This document shows, one piece after another, positions 54,952 to 63,213 of a stretch of 64,000 nucleotides of DNA; positions within the stretch are counted from its first letter, which is position 1, and every line of letters begins with the position of its first letter. Origin of the DNA: Candidatus Nitrosopelagicus sp. (GTDB lineage Archaea; Thermoproteota; Nitrososphaeria; Nitrososphaerales; Nitrosopumilaceae); contig JAOLYB010000002.1 of NCBI GenBank assembly GCA_028343215.1, positions 62,001 through 126,000 on the forward strand. Direction: 5' to 3'. The position numbers were made by a program, and so were the translations under genes. Below the pieces are notes generated by a model, which was not told the origin of the DNA, ran no database searches, and was given only the letters and a program-made list of their open reading frames with translations.

Positions 54952-56802
54952 TTAAACTTGGATAATTGGTCTTTTTGATAGAAGTGGAGGCAAGTTTAGA
55001 GTTGAATGGGGTTTGCCATCATTTTGTTTAGTGATTTCTTCTACAAAATTATCAAATGATATTTCTCTTACATCACGTTGCGTTCTATCACGAACACTTA
55101 GATTCTCAGAGCCAACCTCTTTTTCTCCAATTACAAGTACATATCTAATCCATTCTTTTTCAGATTCACGAATGCGTTTTCCAATGGATTCATTTCGGTC
55201 ATCAATGTCTACACGAATATTTTGTGCAGTTAGTTTTTCAGAAAGTTTTTGTGAAAATTCTAAGAAATCATCTGTTAGAGGAATTATGCGGACTTGCGTT
55301 GGAGCAAGCCACAATGGGAACATTGGTTTTCTTCCTTCTTTAGCATCAGTAGCACATTTTTCAAGTAATGTATACATTACACGTTCAATTGCACCACTAG
55401 GAGAATTATGTAAAATAATTGGATTTATTGTTGAGTTATTTTCATCAACGAACTCAATTCCATATCTTTTACCATTTTCAACATCAATCTGATCAGTAGA
55501 TAATGCAGATGCTTTTCCTGAGTTGTCTACATAGTTGAATTCCCATTTTAAGACAAAATAGAAAAATCGTTCCTTCCACATTTCAATAAGTACTGGTTTA
55601 TCTAATTTTTTTACCATCTCTAGTATCAAATCTTTATTTTCATTGTAGAAATCTTCAGTGAAACGAATTGCCATTTCATAATCTTCATGTTTAATTCCCA
55701 CATTTGATAAAACATCACGGGATAGATCAAACCGTTTTCTAAATTCAGATATAGCTTGTGGGATATCTTTACAGAAAGCATGACAGTCAGGCATTGTAAA
55801 TGCACGTAACCGTCTAAGACCAACTAATTCCCCAGACTGTTCACGTCTAAAGCTGTAACGAGTTAATTCATACAATCTATACGGTAAATTTTTGTAAGAC
55901 ATTTGAAAGTCATGTGCCATTAAAAATTGTCCAAAACATGCTGCAAATCTTAGAAATAGTTTTTTTCCATCGGCATCAATATTGTATTGTCTTGCAGGAA
56001 ATCGATTGAAATAACTTTCCATACTAGGATGATGTGAGTCATACATTATCGGAGTCTCAACCTCATAACCACCATATTCTTTAACTTTATTTGTAACGAA
56101 TTGTTCCAATAGTCCTTTTATCAAACGACCGTTTGGAAAGTAGCGCATATTCCCATGATCAGATGCAGATTCATAATCTGCAATAGCCAATTTTTTCATT
56201 AATGCTACATGTGGAGGAGGTTCATCAACCTTTCGTTTTTTATCAGATTCATATTTTGCAAGAATTTCTAATTTTTTATGTTTTGAAAAGTTGAACTTAT
56301 CAAACTCGACCATTGTTCCATCAGGAGATAGAATAAACCAGTATGATTTTATTTTTGATTCAGATTCTAATGCAGTAGAAGTTTGTTCTTTTTTATCACT
56401 TGCAGTAATTACTTTGGAACTCTCAGCAAGAGGGTGACCTTTTACTTTTACATTGTATGATTTTGTCCAACCAAAAGGTGCACGACTGACTTCTAGTTCA
56501 GATGAGTTAATTTCCATTAATTTAAGCAAAGACAATGCAGTCGATGGAGCAGACAAATCAGAGCTTAGATGCGCATATGGATACAGTAATAATTTCTTAC
56601 AACCAATTTTTTCCATAGACTCTTTTATTTGCGAAATTGCATCAAGAGCTACGTTATCATCATCTCCATTTTCAACAGCTACAAAACAAACAACAACCTC
56701 ATCTATTGATACAGGTTTTGGATCAATATCTTCAGCGGATTTTATTTCTTTTTTTGTAGCCTCATATGAGATATTATCACAATGTAGTTGCAAGATTCGC
56801 AT
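54952..56802 (-). CDS. thrS: Threonyl-tRNA synthetase (archaeal)
   Basis: ThrRS charges tRNA-Thr. The protein from MRILQLHCDNISYEATKK has the archaeal N-terminal editing domain (D-aminoacyl-tRNA-deacylase-like, about 1-140), then the class II core: RYFPNGRLIKGLLEQFV, YRLYELTRYSFRREQSGEL (motif 2), AFCKDIP and SPSGAIERVMYTLLE (motif 3), and a C-terminal anticodon domain. I set the start at 56802; the track's extra seven residues are not family-like. The 616-residue length is typical. Confidence 0.95.
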   Translation of the reverse strand: MRILQLHCDNISYEATKKEIKSAEDIDPKPVSIDEVVVCFVAVENGDDDNVALDAISQIKESMEKIGCKKLLLYPYAHLSSDLSAPSTALSLLKLMEINSSELEVSRAPFGWTKSYNVKVKGHPLAESSKVITASDKKEQTSTALESESKIKSYWFILSPDGTMVEFDKFNFSKHKKLEILAKYESDKKRKVDEPPPHVALMKKLAIADYESASDHGNMRYFPNGRLIKGLLEQFVTNKVKEYGGYEVETPIMYDSHHPSMESYFNRFPARQYNIDADGKKLFLRFAACFGQFLMAHDFQMSYKNLPYRLYELTRYSFRREQSGELVGLRRLRAFTMPDCHAFCKDIPQAISEFRKRFDLSRDVLSNVGIKHEDYEMAIRFTEDFYNENKDLILEMVKKLDKPVLIEMWKERFFYFVLKWEFNYVDNSGKASALSTDQIDVENGKRYGIEFVDENNSTINPIILHNSPSGAIERVMYTLLEKCATDAKEGRKPMFPLWLAPTQVRIIPLTDDFLEFSQKLSEKLTAQNIRVDIDDRNESIGKRIRESEKEWIRYVLVIGEKEVGSENLSVRDRTQRDVREISFDNFVEEITKQNDGKPHSTLNLPPLLSKRPIIQV

Positions 56803-56856
56803 AATGACTGGAATATTTGCCACAACTTATAATTTGCTTAGAGAATATCATATATT

Positions 56857-56982
56857 GTGAAAGAAAAGAAAGATAAGAATCACAAACATTTTGCAAATGA
56901 TGATCCCACAAAGTTTGATGAAAAAAGTGCAGAAGATATAGCAAAAGAAGCAATAAAAAAATTCAAATCATTAAACAGTTAA
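56857..56982 (+). CDS. Small charged protein, 41 aa
   Basis: Hand-translated from a GTG: MKEKKDKNHKHFAND, then FDEKSAEDIAKEAIKKFKSLNS. A highly charged start followed by an amphipathic helix. It is divergent from thrS and overlaps the convergent gene by four bases. No family known; moderately likely to be real from the clean fit. Confidence 0.5.
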   Translation: MKEKKDKNHKHFANDDPTKFDEKSAEDIAKEAIKKFKSLNS

Positions 56983-57227
56983 CTAAACCCTGCACCAAAT
57001 TCATCACCTTTGGTTAAAGGATCAATATCTTTAGCATTTTTCATTGCAATGTACAAAAATGCTTCATTAACTACCTCTTCAGTATTTGAAATATCTACAC
57101 CCAAAGTAATTGCAAATTTTTGTAAATACTCAAGCGTTTCAGAGGATGGTTCATCTGTAGGAATTTTTTCTTCAGTGATCTTTAATGCAATTTTATCAAT
57201 ACACTGATTCCTAAAACTGTCGTCCAA
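56979..57227 (-). CDS. Small acidic protein of unknown function
   Basis: 82 residues, helical, with no Cys after residue 9, ending KGDEFGAGFS. Not recognised. It follows the 57261-57413 gene on the same strand. Confidence 0.65.
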   Translation of the reverse strand: MDDSFRNQCIDKIALKITEEKIPTDEPSSETLEYLQKFAITLGVDISNTEEVVNEAFLYIAMKNAKDIDPLTKGDEFGAGFS

Positions 57228-57260
57228 CGTAAAGATATAAAATCACTGTGTAATAAACAA

Positions 57261-57413
57261 TCAAGATTCGTTTTCATCATGTCCAATAACATGTTTTTCA
57301 CAATAATAGAGATCATTCATGTTACAGTAATATGAACAATCATTATCACATAATGCACATTTTGGTTTTTTATCATCAGTAGATAATTTGTAATGATAGT
57401 TTTTACTTTTCAA
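57261..57413 (-). CDS. Small zinc-finger-like protein, 50 aa
   Basis: Hand-translated from a TTG that overlaps the end of the upstream gene. It holds KPKCALCDNDCSYYC and YYCEKHVIGHDE, so five Cys and two His in a B-box-like or treble-clef-like spacing. The overlap and the Cys/His set favour a real gene. Function unknown. Confidence 0.65.
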   Translation of the reverse strand: MKSKNYHYKLSTDDKKPKCALCDNDCSYYCNMNDLYYCEKHVIGHDENES

Positions 57414-57750
57414 TTTTTTCAAGTTCATTTTTTAATGAAATTAAACTACGAAGTATTAATCCAGATAAACCTAAATTTTGTATAAGCATAGTTGCAGAAT
57501 CATTTAATGCATCATCCCCTCTATAACCCTCATCATAAAGTATTTCGATTTGGCCTTGATCTGTATCAACTAACGCAGTGATAATTGAATATTCCCCCAA
57601 ATTTTGATCTGTTTTGATTCTATAGTGTAACAACTCAATTTTTTTAATCTCCACGCCATCTTGTGTTATTTTTCCATCAGAAAAAATCAAATTTCTATCA
57701 TCAGGTTCACGTTCAATTCTTTTTGAATCAGGAATATCGACAAATTTCAT
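57403..57750 (-). CDS. Protein of unknown function
   Basis: 115 residues, alpha-beta. MKFVDIPDSKRIEREPDDRNLIF at the start, a beta-rich middle (YRIKTDQNLGEYSIITALVDTDQGQIEILYDEGY) and two C-terminal helices. Soluble. No recognisable motif. Confidence 0.7.
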   Translation of the reverse strand: MKFVDIPDSKRIEREPDDRNLIFSDGKITQDGVEIKKIELLHYRIKTDQNLGEYSIITALVDTDQGQIEILYDEGYRGDDALNDSATMLIQNLGLSGLILRSLISLKNELEKIEK

Positions 57751-57825
57751 ATTTTAAAATTATAAATTAACGTATTAAAAGAAATGAAAAGCTTATAACG
57801 CATTTACTTGTTAAACTCTTTTGTT

Positions 57826-58227
57826 ATGGACTACGGTAAACTTTGTAATGCATTACTAGATTCAAATGAAAAGATCCGCTATGTAGGTGTATACAATTCC
57901 TTCAGTGGAGATGTTTATGAGAAAATGCAGAATGGGACAGCACGGCATTTTGATAAAGATCAAACAAAAAAATCCATGACTCAAGCAATTATGCGATGGA
58001 AAACACGTAAACAATTTTCATCAGAAATTGGAGAACCAGAATTTGCTATGACAAGATATGAAAAAGTGAATAGAATAACCATGGCATGTGGAAAAGACGG
58101 ACTATTGATGTTTAGTACAGAAGTTGATGTACACCTTTGCGATATAATCGATGATGTGACAAAGATGGTAAAAGAACACGTTGGAGAATCAGATAACGAT
58201 GACGGTTCACGTAACATTAGATCCTAA
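57826..58227 (+). CDS. DUF6659-like protein
   Basis: 133 residues from the ATG at 57826 (MDYGKLCNALL); the track begins at a TTG 18 bases earlier, but a TATA-like CTTATAAC at about 57796 supports the ATG. It is the paralogue of the 21944-22330 protein, sharing KIRYVGVYNSFSGDV, the Met-rich middle helix and the strand-helix C-terminus (GLLMFSTEVDVHLCDIIDDVTKMV). A profilin- or roadblock-like regulator fold is possible but unproven. It precedes dys by 33 bases. Confidence 0.75.
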   Translation: MDYGKLCNALLDSNEKIRYVGVYNSFSGDVYEKMQNGTARHFDKDQTKKSMTQAIMRWKTRKQFSSEIGEPEFAMTRYEKVNRITMACGKDGLLMFSTEVDVHLCDIIDDVTKMVKEHVGESDNDDGSRNIRS

Positions 58228-58260
58228 AAGCTTATTTTAGTTATATTACAAAATTTTTAT

Positions 58261-59367
58261 GTGAATCACCACCATTTTGAAGGAAAAGACATACCTCACA
58301 TCAAACTTGATTCTAAAACAACAGTAAAAGAATTAGTTGAAATTTATGCAAATTCAGGATTTAACGCAAGACAATTAGGAGAGGCTGCAAAATTATATCA
58401 AAAAATGATTCACGAGAATGCAACTATTTGTTTAACTGTTGCAGGTGCAATGACACCCGTAGGATTTGGGGGAATTATTAAAACACTTTTAGAAAAAGGA
58501 TTTGTAGATTGGATTGTTACAACAGGTGCAAATGTATATCATGAAGATCATTTTGCATGGGGATTGCCAGTAAAACAAGGTCATTTTGAAGTTGACGATA
58601 ACATATTGTATGAAAAAGAAATTGTGAGAATTAGAGATGTGTATGTTAAATTTTACGAGACATTAGAACTAGAAGATAATATAATTCAGAATATGTTTAA
58701 AGACAAATTTTCAGAAAAATCATTTACAACTGCAGAATTTTGTAACGTATTAGGAAGAATTAGTAAAGAAAAATCAAAATTTCCTGAAAAAAGTTTCCTT
58801 ACAACCGCGTATGAATTAGACGTTCCAGTATACGTATCAACACTAAAAGATTCATCTCTTGCAATGAATTTAGCAGTACATAGATTAAAAAATAAACAAT
58901 TCAATTTAGACTTCGTTAGAGAGATTATCGAACAAGCAGCAATTGTTTACAATTCAAAAAAATCAGGCATTTTAGAGCTTGGAGGAGGAGTTCCAAAAAA
59001 TACAGCGCAGCAAACTGGCCCATTGTTAGATCAAATTTTAAGAAAAGATCATGGAGGGCAAAATTACATTATTCAGATTACAGACGCGCGACCAGATACA
59101 GGAGGATTGTCAGGTGCAACATTACAAGAAGGAAAGAGTTGGGGGAAAGTAAAAGATTCACATGAAGATTTGATTACAGTGTACACAGATTCTACAATTG
59201 CATTTCCCATGTTAGCACTTTATGCATTATCAAATGAGGAACCTAGAGAACAAAAAAGAATTTATAAAAAATTAGGTAATTATTATGATACACTACAAGA
59301 ATCAGCTAATAATACTCCAGACAAATTTGCTGATATTCTAAAAAAATCCGATATAAACCTGGATTAA
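58261..59367 (+). CDS. dys: Deoxyhypusine synthase
   Basis: The enzyme moves the aminobutyl group of spermidine onto a lysine of aIF5A. TVAGAMTPVGFGGIIKTLLE, VTTGANVYHEDHFAWG and the LGGGVPKNTAQQTGP lysine region are family landmarks; TDARPDTGGLSGA lies near the end. The start is a GTG. 368 residues is slightly longer than the eukaryal enzyme core but normal for archaea. Polyamine supply is linked to speB upstream. Confidence 0.94.
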   Translation: MNHHHFEGKDIPHIKLDSKTTVKELVEIYANSGFNARQLGEAAKLYQKMIHENATICLTVAGAMTPVGFGGIIKTLLEKGFVDWIVTTGANVYHEDHFAWGLPVKQGHFEVDDNILYEKEIVRIRDVYVKFYETLELEDNIIQNMFKDKFSEKSFTTAEFCNVLGRISKEKSKFPEKSFLTTAYELDVPVYVSTLKDSSLAMNLAVHRLKNKQFNLDFVREIIEQAAIVYNSKKSGILELGGGVPKNTAQQTGPLLDQILRKDHGGQNYIIQITDARPDTGGLSGATLQEGKSWGKVKDSHEDLITVYTDSTIAFPMLALYALSNEEPREQKRIYKKLGNYYDTLQESANNTPDKFADILKKSDINLD

Positions 59368-59444
59368 GATTTTTTGTTAGCTTTTCTACGTGCTGCTTTC
59401 TGATCTGCAAATCGTGCATGTTTTCCATCTTTTCTTTTACCCAT
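59364..59444 (-). CDS. Very small, very basic peptide, 26 aa
   Basis: Hand-translated: MGKRKDGKHARF, then ADQKAARRKANKKS. It is almost all Lys, Arg, Ala and Asp, like a tiny ribosomal or RNA-binding peptide. It overlaps the dys stop in antisense. It could be chance, but the amino-acid mix is unlike a shadow ORF. No family assigned. Confidence 0.4.
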   Translation of the reverse strand: MGKRKDGKHARFADQKAARRKANKKS

Positions 59445-59520
59445 GAACAATCGAGAATCTTTTTCAATGTAAATGATTCGGTATGAAAAAAATTAAAAGT
59501 CCTTATTTTTGAAACATTTT

Positions 59521-59835
59521 ATGGGAAAAATGTTTTCAATCATAATAATTGCAGTAGCAATTATTGGATTTTCATCTTCAGCATATTTTTTCAGCGAGAC
59601 AAATATCACTATAGAAAGTCCCATATCCATGGAATTTCAAAATAATAGTTCCTTAATGCAAGAAATAGAATCCTGTATTGAACAGAATTTAGCAGGTGAA
59701 AGCTCCGTCGCATTAAATTCATTCAATACAAACATGTTGTTGACGTTAAAACAGACTGCAATGGAAACTGATGATGAAAATGAGTTAGAGCAAATTAAAC
59801 AGAAACTTTACACACTAACTAATTGTGAACCTTAG
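59521..59835 (+). CDS. Small membrane-anchored or secreted protein
   Basis: 104 residues from the ATG at 59521; the track's TTG is four codons earlier. The N-terminal hydrophobic helix (FSIIIIAVAIIGFSSSAYFF) is followed by a soluble acidic helical domain with two Cys (ESCIEQN and TNCEP). It probably faces outward. Not recognised. Confidence 0.7.
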   Translation: MGKMFSIIIIAVAIIGFSSSAYFFSETNITIESPISMEFQNNSSLMQEIESCIEQNLAGESSVALNSFNTNMLLTLKQTAMETDDENELEQIKQKLYTLTNCEP

Positions 59836-59836
59836 A

Positions 59837-60049
59837 TTAACCTCTATCATATCTGGCACGTTCCAGTGAACGGTCATCTTTTGTTGCTTTTTTCCATTCT
59901 TTGTAATGTTCTTTACATAAACCGGATTTCTTACCAGATGAGTTAAGACGTAATCCAGCATCCTCAACTTTTTTTGTATTAAGAGAACGTGCCGCATCAG
60001 CATCACAGCCATCTACATTACATTTTGTGCCTTTTGAAACAATACCCAT
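59837..60049 (-). CDS. Small basic Cys/His protein of unknown function
   Basis: 70 residues, very basic. CNVDGCDADAARSLN and GLCKEHYKEWKKATKDDRSLERARYDRG give a C-x4-C ... C-x2-H zinc set. The composition suggests nucleic-acid or ribosome binding. The ORF track also lists a longer frame here (59815-60012), which is a shadow. It is divergent from S25e. Confidence 0.8.
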   Translation of the reverse strand: MGIVSKGTKCNVDGCDADAARSLNTKKVEDAGLRLNSSGKKSGLCKEHYKEWKKATKDDRSLERARYDRG

Positions 60050-60105
60050 TGTAATAACAACAATTCAACTCTTAATAAAGTTGAAATAAAGAAAAATTTT
60101 GTTCG

Positions 60106-60115
60106 TTTATAAATA
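60106..60115 (+). promoter_or_regulatory. TATA-like box of the S25e gene
   Basis: TTTATAAATA is centred about 26 bases before the ATG at 60136. Confidence 0.6.
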
Positions 60116-60135
60116 GCAATTATTGATGTGAGAAT

Positions 60136-60435
60136 ATGGGAAGTAAGAACAAATCCGTCTCATCAAATGAGAAATCACAAAGTGGAAAGGATAAGACAAA
60201 AAAAGATAAGAAAGATCATAGTGAGAAAAAAGAGGTCGATGTATTCATCAACGAAGAACAAGCTAGTAAGATAGTTAAATCATCGAAAGTAATTACGATT
60301 CAAGATTTAGCAAGACAAGCGAATGTAAAAATTTCAACTGCCAACGCATTTCTTAAAAAAGCATTATCAGAAGGAACTGTCAAAAAGGTAGGTGGATTTA
60401 GTGGTCACTATATCTATCAACCAGTTTCACAATAG
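60136..60435 (+). CDS. rps25e: 30S ribosomal protein S25e
   Basis: 99 residues. A lysine-rich N-terminal tail (about 1-35) precedes a winged helix: KIVKSSKVITIQDLARQANVKISTANAFLKKALSEGTVKKVG, matching S25e. It is part of the head of the small subunit in eukaryotes and in some archaea. It converges with the cyclophilin-like gene with a 19-base overlap. Confidence 0.93.
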   Translation: MGSKNKSVSSNEKSQSGKDKTKKDKKDHSEKKEVDVFINEEQASKIVKSSKVITIQDLARQANVKISTANAFLKKALSEGTVKKVGGFSGHYIYQPVSQ

Positions 60436-60803
60436 ATAGAAACTTCATCACCAGAATTAACATTCAATAATTCATCACTATTTTCAATAATTTTTCCTAT
60501 CGGGATTAGATCTTTTCCAACCTTTGCATCCTTATAGAAAAAACAAAATGCATGACCTACAGATAAGAATGCAATATCACCTTTTTTGAATTCTTTTCGT
60601 GTGCGTTCACCACCAGATTCAATATGAGATTCAACGTAAACACCACTAGTACCAAGCTTGTGAATTGTCCCATTTACTGGCAATGAGCGAATTATTGTTC
60701 CAACTAAAGAAGGAGAAAGATGACGTTTTAGTTCACATTTGATTTTAGATTTACCGGTTATTTCCAAAATTACTTGTGATTTTGATACAGATCCACCATC
60801 CAT
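60417..60803 (-). CDS. Cyclophilin-like fold protein (DUF369/PF04126-type)
   Basis: 128 residues, beta-rich, with FKKGDIAFLSVGHAFCFFYKD and LIPIGKIIENSDELLNVNSGDEVSI, the landmarks of the archaeal cyclophilin-like family. Whether it has prolyl isomerase activity is not known. It lies divergent to rpoK. Confidence 0.8.
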   Translation of the reverse strand: MDGGSVSKSQVILEITGKSKIKCELKRHLSPSLVGTIIRSLPVNGTIHKLGTSGVYVESHIESGGERTRKEFKKGDIAFLSVGHAFCFFYKDAKVGKDLIPIGKIIENSDELLNVNSGDEVSIYCETG

Positions 60804-60824
60804 TATGGAATGTACAGCTTTGGA

Positions 60825-60833
60825 TTATATATT
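60825..60833 (+). promoter_or_regulatory. TATA-like box for rpoK
   Basis: TTATATATT is centred 26 bases before the TTG at 60855. It rules in favour of that TTG over the track's ATG at 60810, which would put the box inside the gene. Confidence 0.6.
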
Positions 60834-60854
60834 GGCATTTTTCAATTAGTTTAC

Positions 60855-61400
60855 TTGTCTGAGCCTGAAGAAACACCAATTACAACTGAAAAAAAAGAAG
60901 AAGAACCAGCTCCATTAGTTCCAGAAGCAAAAATTGATGAAATAATACAACCAGATACGGAAGAGATTGATCCTGATGCAGAAGTTAGCATTCATGCAAC
61001 AATGGAAAAAGCAATTGAAAATTATAGAAAAATCAAAGAAGGAAAATTAGAATTAACAGATAAACAACTAGAGGATTTAGAAAAAGAATGTGAAGTAATA
61101 CGACAAAGAGACATTATTGACGTTGACGTGCAACATGAATCAATTGAATTAAGTTCAGATGGAAAAATATTGATGGGACCACCAACATTGACGAGATTTG
61201 AAAAAGCAAGAATTATGGGAGCACGAGCATTACAATTATCATTAGGGGCACCACCATTCATAGACATACCTGTAAACGCTGCAACATCGCTAGACATATC
61301 AATGAAAGAATTAGAGGAACGAGTCATTCCAATTACAATAAGACGTGTTTTGCCTAATGGTGATTACCAAAACATACCATTGTTAGATTTTAAAGAATAG
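60855..61400 (+). CDS. rpoK: DNA-directed RNA polymerase subunit K (Rpb6-like) with acidic N-terminal extension
   Basis: The last 75 residues are RpoK: LTRFEKARIMGARALQLSLGAPPFIDIP ... ELEERVIPITIRRVLPNG. RpoK clamps the RNA polymerase base. Before this, about 105 residues are unusual: strongly acidic (TTEKKEEEPAPLVPE) and then helical (EKAIENYRKIKEGKLELTDKQLEDLEKE). A typical archaeal RpoK is under about 100 residues. The TTG start at 60855 gives 181 residues. The extension resembles the acidic tail of eukaryotic Rpb6 only in charge. Confidence 0.92.
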   Translation: MSEPEETPITTEKKEEEPAPLVPEAKIDEIIQPDTEEIDPDAEVSIHATMEKAIENYRKIKEGKLELTDKQLEDLEKECEVIRQRDIIDVDVQHESIELSSDGKILMGPPTLTRFEKARIMGARALQLSLGAPPFIDIPVNAATSLDISMKELEERVIPITIRRVLPNGDYQNIPLLDFKE

Positions 61401-61412
61401 ACGAATCGTCTA
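61398..61412. repeat. 15-base palindrome at the rpoK stop codon
   Basis: TAGACGA-A-TCGTCTA is a perfect palindrome with a one-base centre, starting with the rpoK TAG. It lies just before the Alba TATA-like TTTAAAAG (61418). It could be a terminator stem or an operator for the Alba gene. Confidence 0.55.
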
Positions 61413-61449
61413 TATCATTTAAAAGAAGTCCAGCAAAATTATAATTAAT

Positions 61450-61749
61450 ATGGAATTAGAAGAAGTGAAACGATCAGAAAATAATTTAGATAAAGACGCT
61501 TATTTTGTAAAAAATGAATCAGTCATGACCAGTGCTTTAGATGTCATAACTGCAATGTCAACAACCAAAAGAATTGTTTTGAAGGCTAAAGGAGATCTGA
61601 TTCCAAATGCCGTAGCTGTTGCAAATATTGTAACAGAAAATATGTTAAAAGGAAATTCAAAAATTCAAGATATTAAATTAGACAGTATAATTTCAGAAGA
61701 AGATGGACAAATGATTTCAAATATAGTTATTGTTTTAATAAAAAATTAG
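61450..61749 (+). CDS. albA: Alba family DNA/RNA-binding protein
   Basis: 99 residues. The Alba fold is seen in RIVLKAKGDLIPNAVAVANIVTENMLKGNSKI followed by the C-terminal strands. The lysine in the usual acetylated position (KxK of the N-terminal region) is not clearly present. Alba coats DNA and RNA in archaea. It lies 49 bases after rpoK and overlaps the convergent regulator by four bases. Confidence 0.92.
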   Translation: MELEEVKRSENNLDKDAYFVKNESVMTSALDVITAMSTTKRIVLKAKGDLIPNAVAVANIVTENMLKGNSKIQDIKLDSIISEEDGQMISNIVIVLIKN

Positions 61750-62162
61750 TAAACGCTGCCAGGTCCTTTTAGAAGCATATTTTCACATTCTTTGCAAATT
61801 GCTTCATCTATATCAGATTCTAAATTATGATGAATGTCACAAATTAAGAGACTGGTCTTGATATAATTACAAAGACCAATGAATTTAGATAAACTTGAAG
61901 GCGAATATGCCATGTCAGATGAAAGATCAATTGCTATTTCATTAATCATTTCAGATACTTGTTTTTCAGCAGATAATTTTTTAATTAATTCAGGATCACC
62001 GCGTGTTCCACGAATGTAATTACTAATTGCAGCTTGTGTAACACCTAGCATTTTTGAGATCTCATCTTCACGAACGTTGTGATTCTCAGCCAAGTTTTTT
62101 GCAAGTATTGCACGAAGAGCTGGGATCAAAGTCTTTGATTCAATTTCTGCAGGAAGTAACAT
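61746..62162 (-). CDS. HTH transcriptional regulator (COG2522-like)
   Basis: 138 residues from the Met at 62162; the track adds 24 residues that look like read-through. The protein starts LLPAEIESKTLIPALRAILAKNLAE, then a Cro/XRE-type helix-turn-helix (DEISKMLGVTQAAISNYIRGTRG). The C-terminal part has SLLICDIHH and CKECE, a possible metal site. This is the arrangement of the archaeal COG2522 regulators. Its target is unknown; it is divergent from the asparagine-synthetase-like gene. Confidence 0.87.
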   Translation of the reverse strand: MLLPAEIESKTLIPALRAILAKNLAENHNVREDEISKMLGVTQAAISNYIRGTRGDPELIKKLSAEKQVSEMINEIAIDLSSDMAYSPSSLSKFIGLCNYIKTSLLICDIHHNLESDIDEAICKECENMLLKGPGSVY

Positions 62163-62265
62163 GGAATATCTTATCATAATTACTTTATAAGTTCCGCTGA
62201 AATTAGCTGAAACTATCTCTTTCTTAATTAACAAATTTTTATTTGAAATGTATTCTAGTTAGATT

Positions 62266-63213
62266 ATGAAAACCGACACGGATCAATGTATGTCAATTTT
62301 ACAAAATGCAGTTAGTGAATGTGATTCAGAATGGATTGCATTATCAGGTGGATTAGATAGCAGCATACTCGCACATCTAAGAAAAGATCAAAGACCACAA
62401 GCAATAACAATAATCACAAAGGATTTTTTAGGAACAGATCTTACTTTTGCACAATTCATTGCCAAACATACGGGTTTGACTCTATCTTTGATGCAAGTAA
62501 ACATGGAAGAAATTCTGGATTCTATTAGCGAGACAATCAAAATTTTAGATAATTTTAACGATATAGAGATACGTAATTCAATCGTTCCACATCTCTATCT
62601 AAGTTCATTGAAAGAAAAAGGAGTTGATTCAGTGATTACAGGAGATGGAGCAGATGAAATTTTTGCAGGGTATAATTTTCTATTAAAGAAATCTAATGAC
62701 GAATTAGATCAAGAATTAGAGCGAATTAAAAAAATCATGCACTTTCCATCAAAAAATATTGCCGAATCATTAAACATGAAAGTTGAAACTCCATTTTTGA
62801 ATGAAGATGTAATAAAATTTTCAAACAGCATTCCAATTTCAAGAAAAATTAATGTTAAAGAAGATAAAAAATATGGAAAATGGATACTTAGAGAAACATT
62901 TGAAAAAGATCTTCCAAAAAATATCATTTGGAGAGAGAAATCACCTATGCAAGATGGATCAGGTACAAATAACCTAACAGGATTGTTCAATACAATAATT
63001 ACAGACGATATTTTTTCACAGAAAAAAACAAAAATCTTGGAAGAGGATGGAGTGTATATCAGAACTAAAGAATCACTGCATTACTACGAATGTTTTAGAA
63101 AGTCTAGTTCAGTTAAAAAATCAAATTCAGATAGAAAATGTCCAGATTGTGATTACGAGATTAATTTAAATTCAAGATTTTGCAGAATGTGTGGTAAATT
63201 TCCTATTAATTAG
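62266..63213 (+). CDS. Asparagine-synthetase-like ATP-pyrophosphatase without glutaminase domain, plus zinc ribbon
   Basis: 315 residues. IALSGGLDSSILAHL is the ATP-PP-loop and ITGDGADEIFAGYN the AsnB synthetase signature. The N-terminal class II glutaminase of AsnB, with its Cys1, is missing. The C-terminal 35 residues carry a zinc ribbon (CPDCDYEINLNSRFCRMCG). It may adenylate an acid and use free ammonia, or act on another substrate. It is divergent from a regulator gene across about 100 bases. Confidence 0.85.
   Translation: MKTDTDQCMSILQNAVSECDSEWIALSGGLDSSILAHLRKDQRPQAITIITKDFLGTDLTFAQFIAKHTGLTLSLMQVNMEEILDSISETIKILDNFNDIEIRNSIVPHLYLSSLKEKGVDSVITGDGADEIFAGYNFLLKKSNDELDQELERIKKIMHFPSKNIAESLNMKVETPFLNEDVIKFSNSIPISRKINVKEDKKYGKWILRETFEKDLPKNIIWREKSPMQDGSGTNNLTGLFNTIITDDIFSQKKTKILEEDGVYIRTKESLHYYECFRKSSSVKKSNSDRKCPDCDYEINLNSRFCRMCGKFPIN

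Noticed and set aside
55013-55492. 159-residue plus-strand ORF inside thrS
   Set aside because: Shadow of the ThrRS gene in another frame; no motif, and composition follows the opposite strand.
59815-60012. 65-residue minus-strand ORF overlapping the 59837 gene
   Set aside because: A frame-shifted shadow; the 59837-60049 frame has the zinc-binding Cys/His set.
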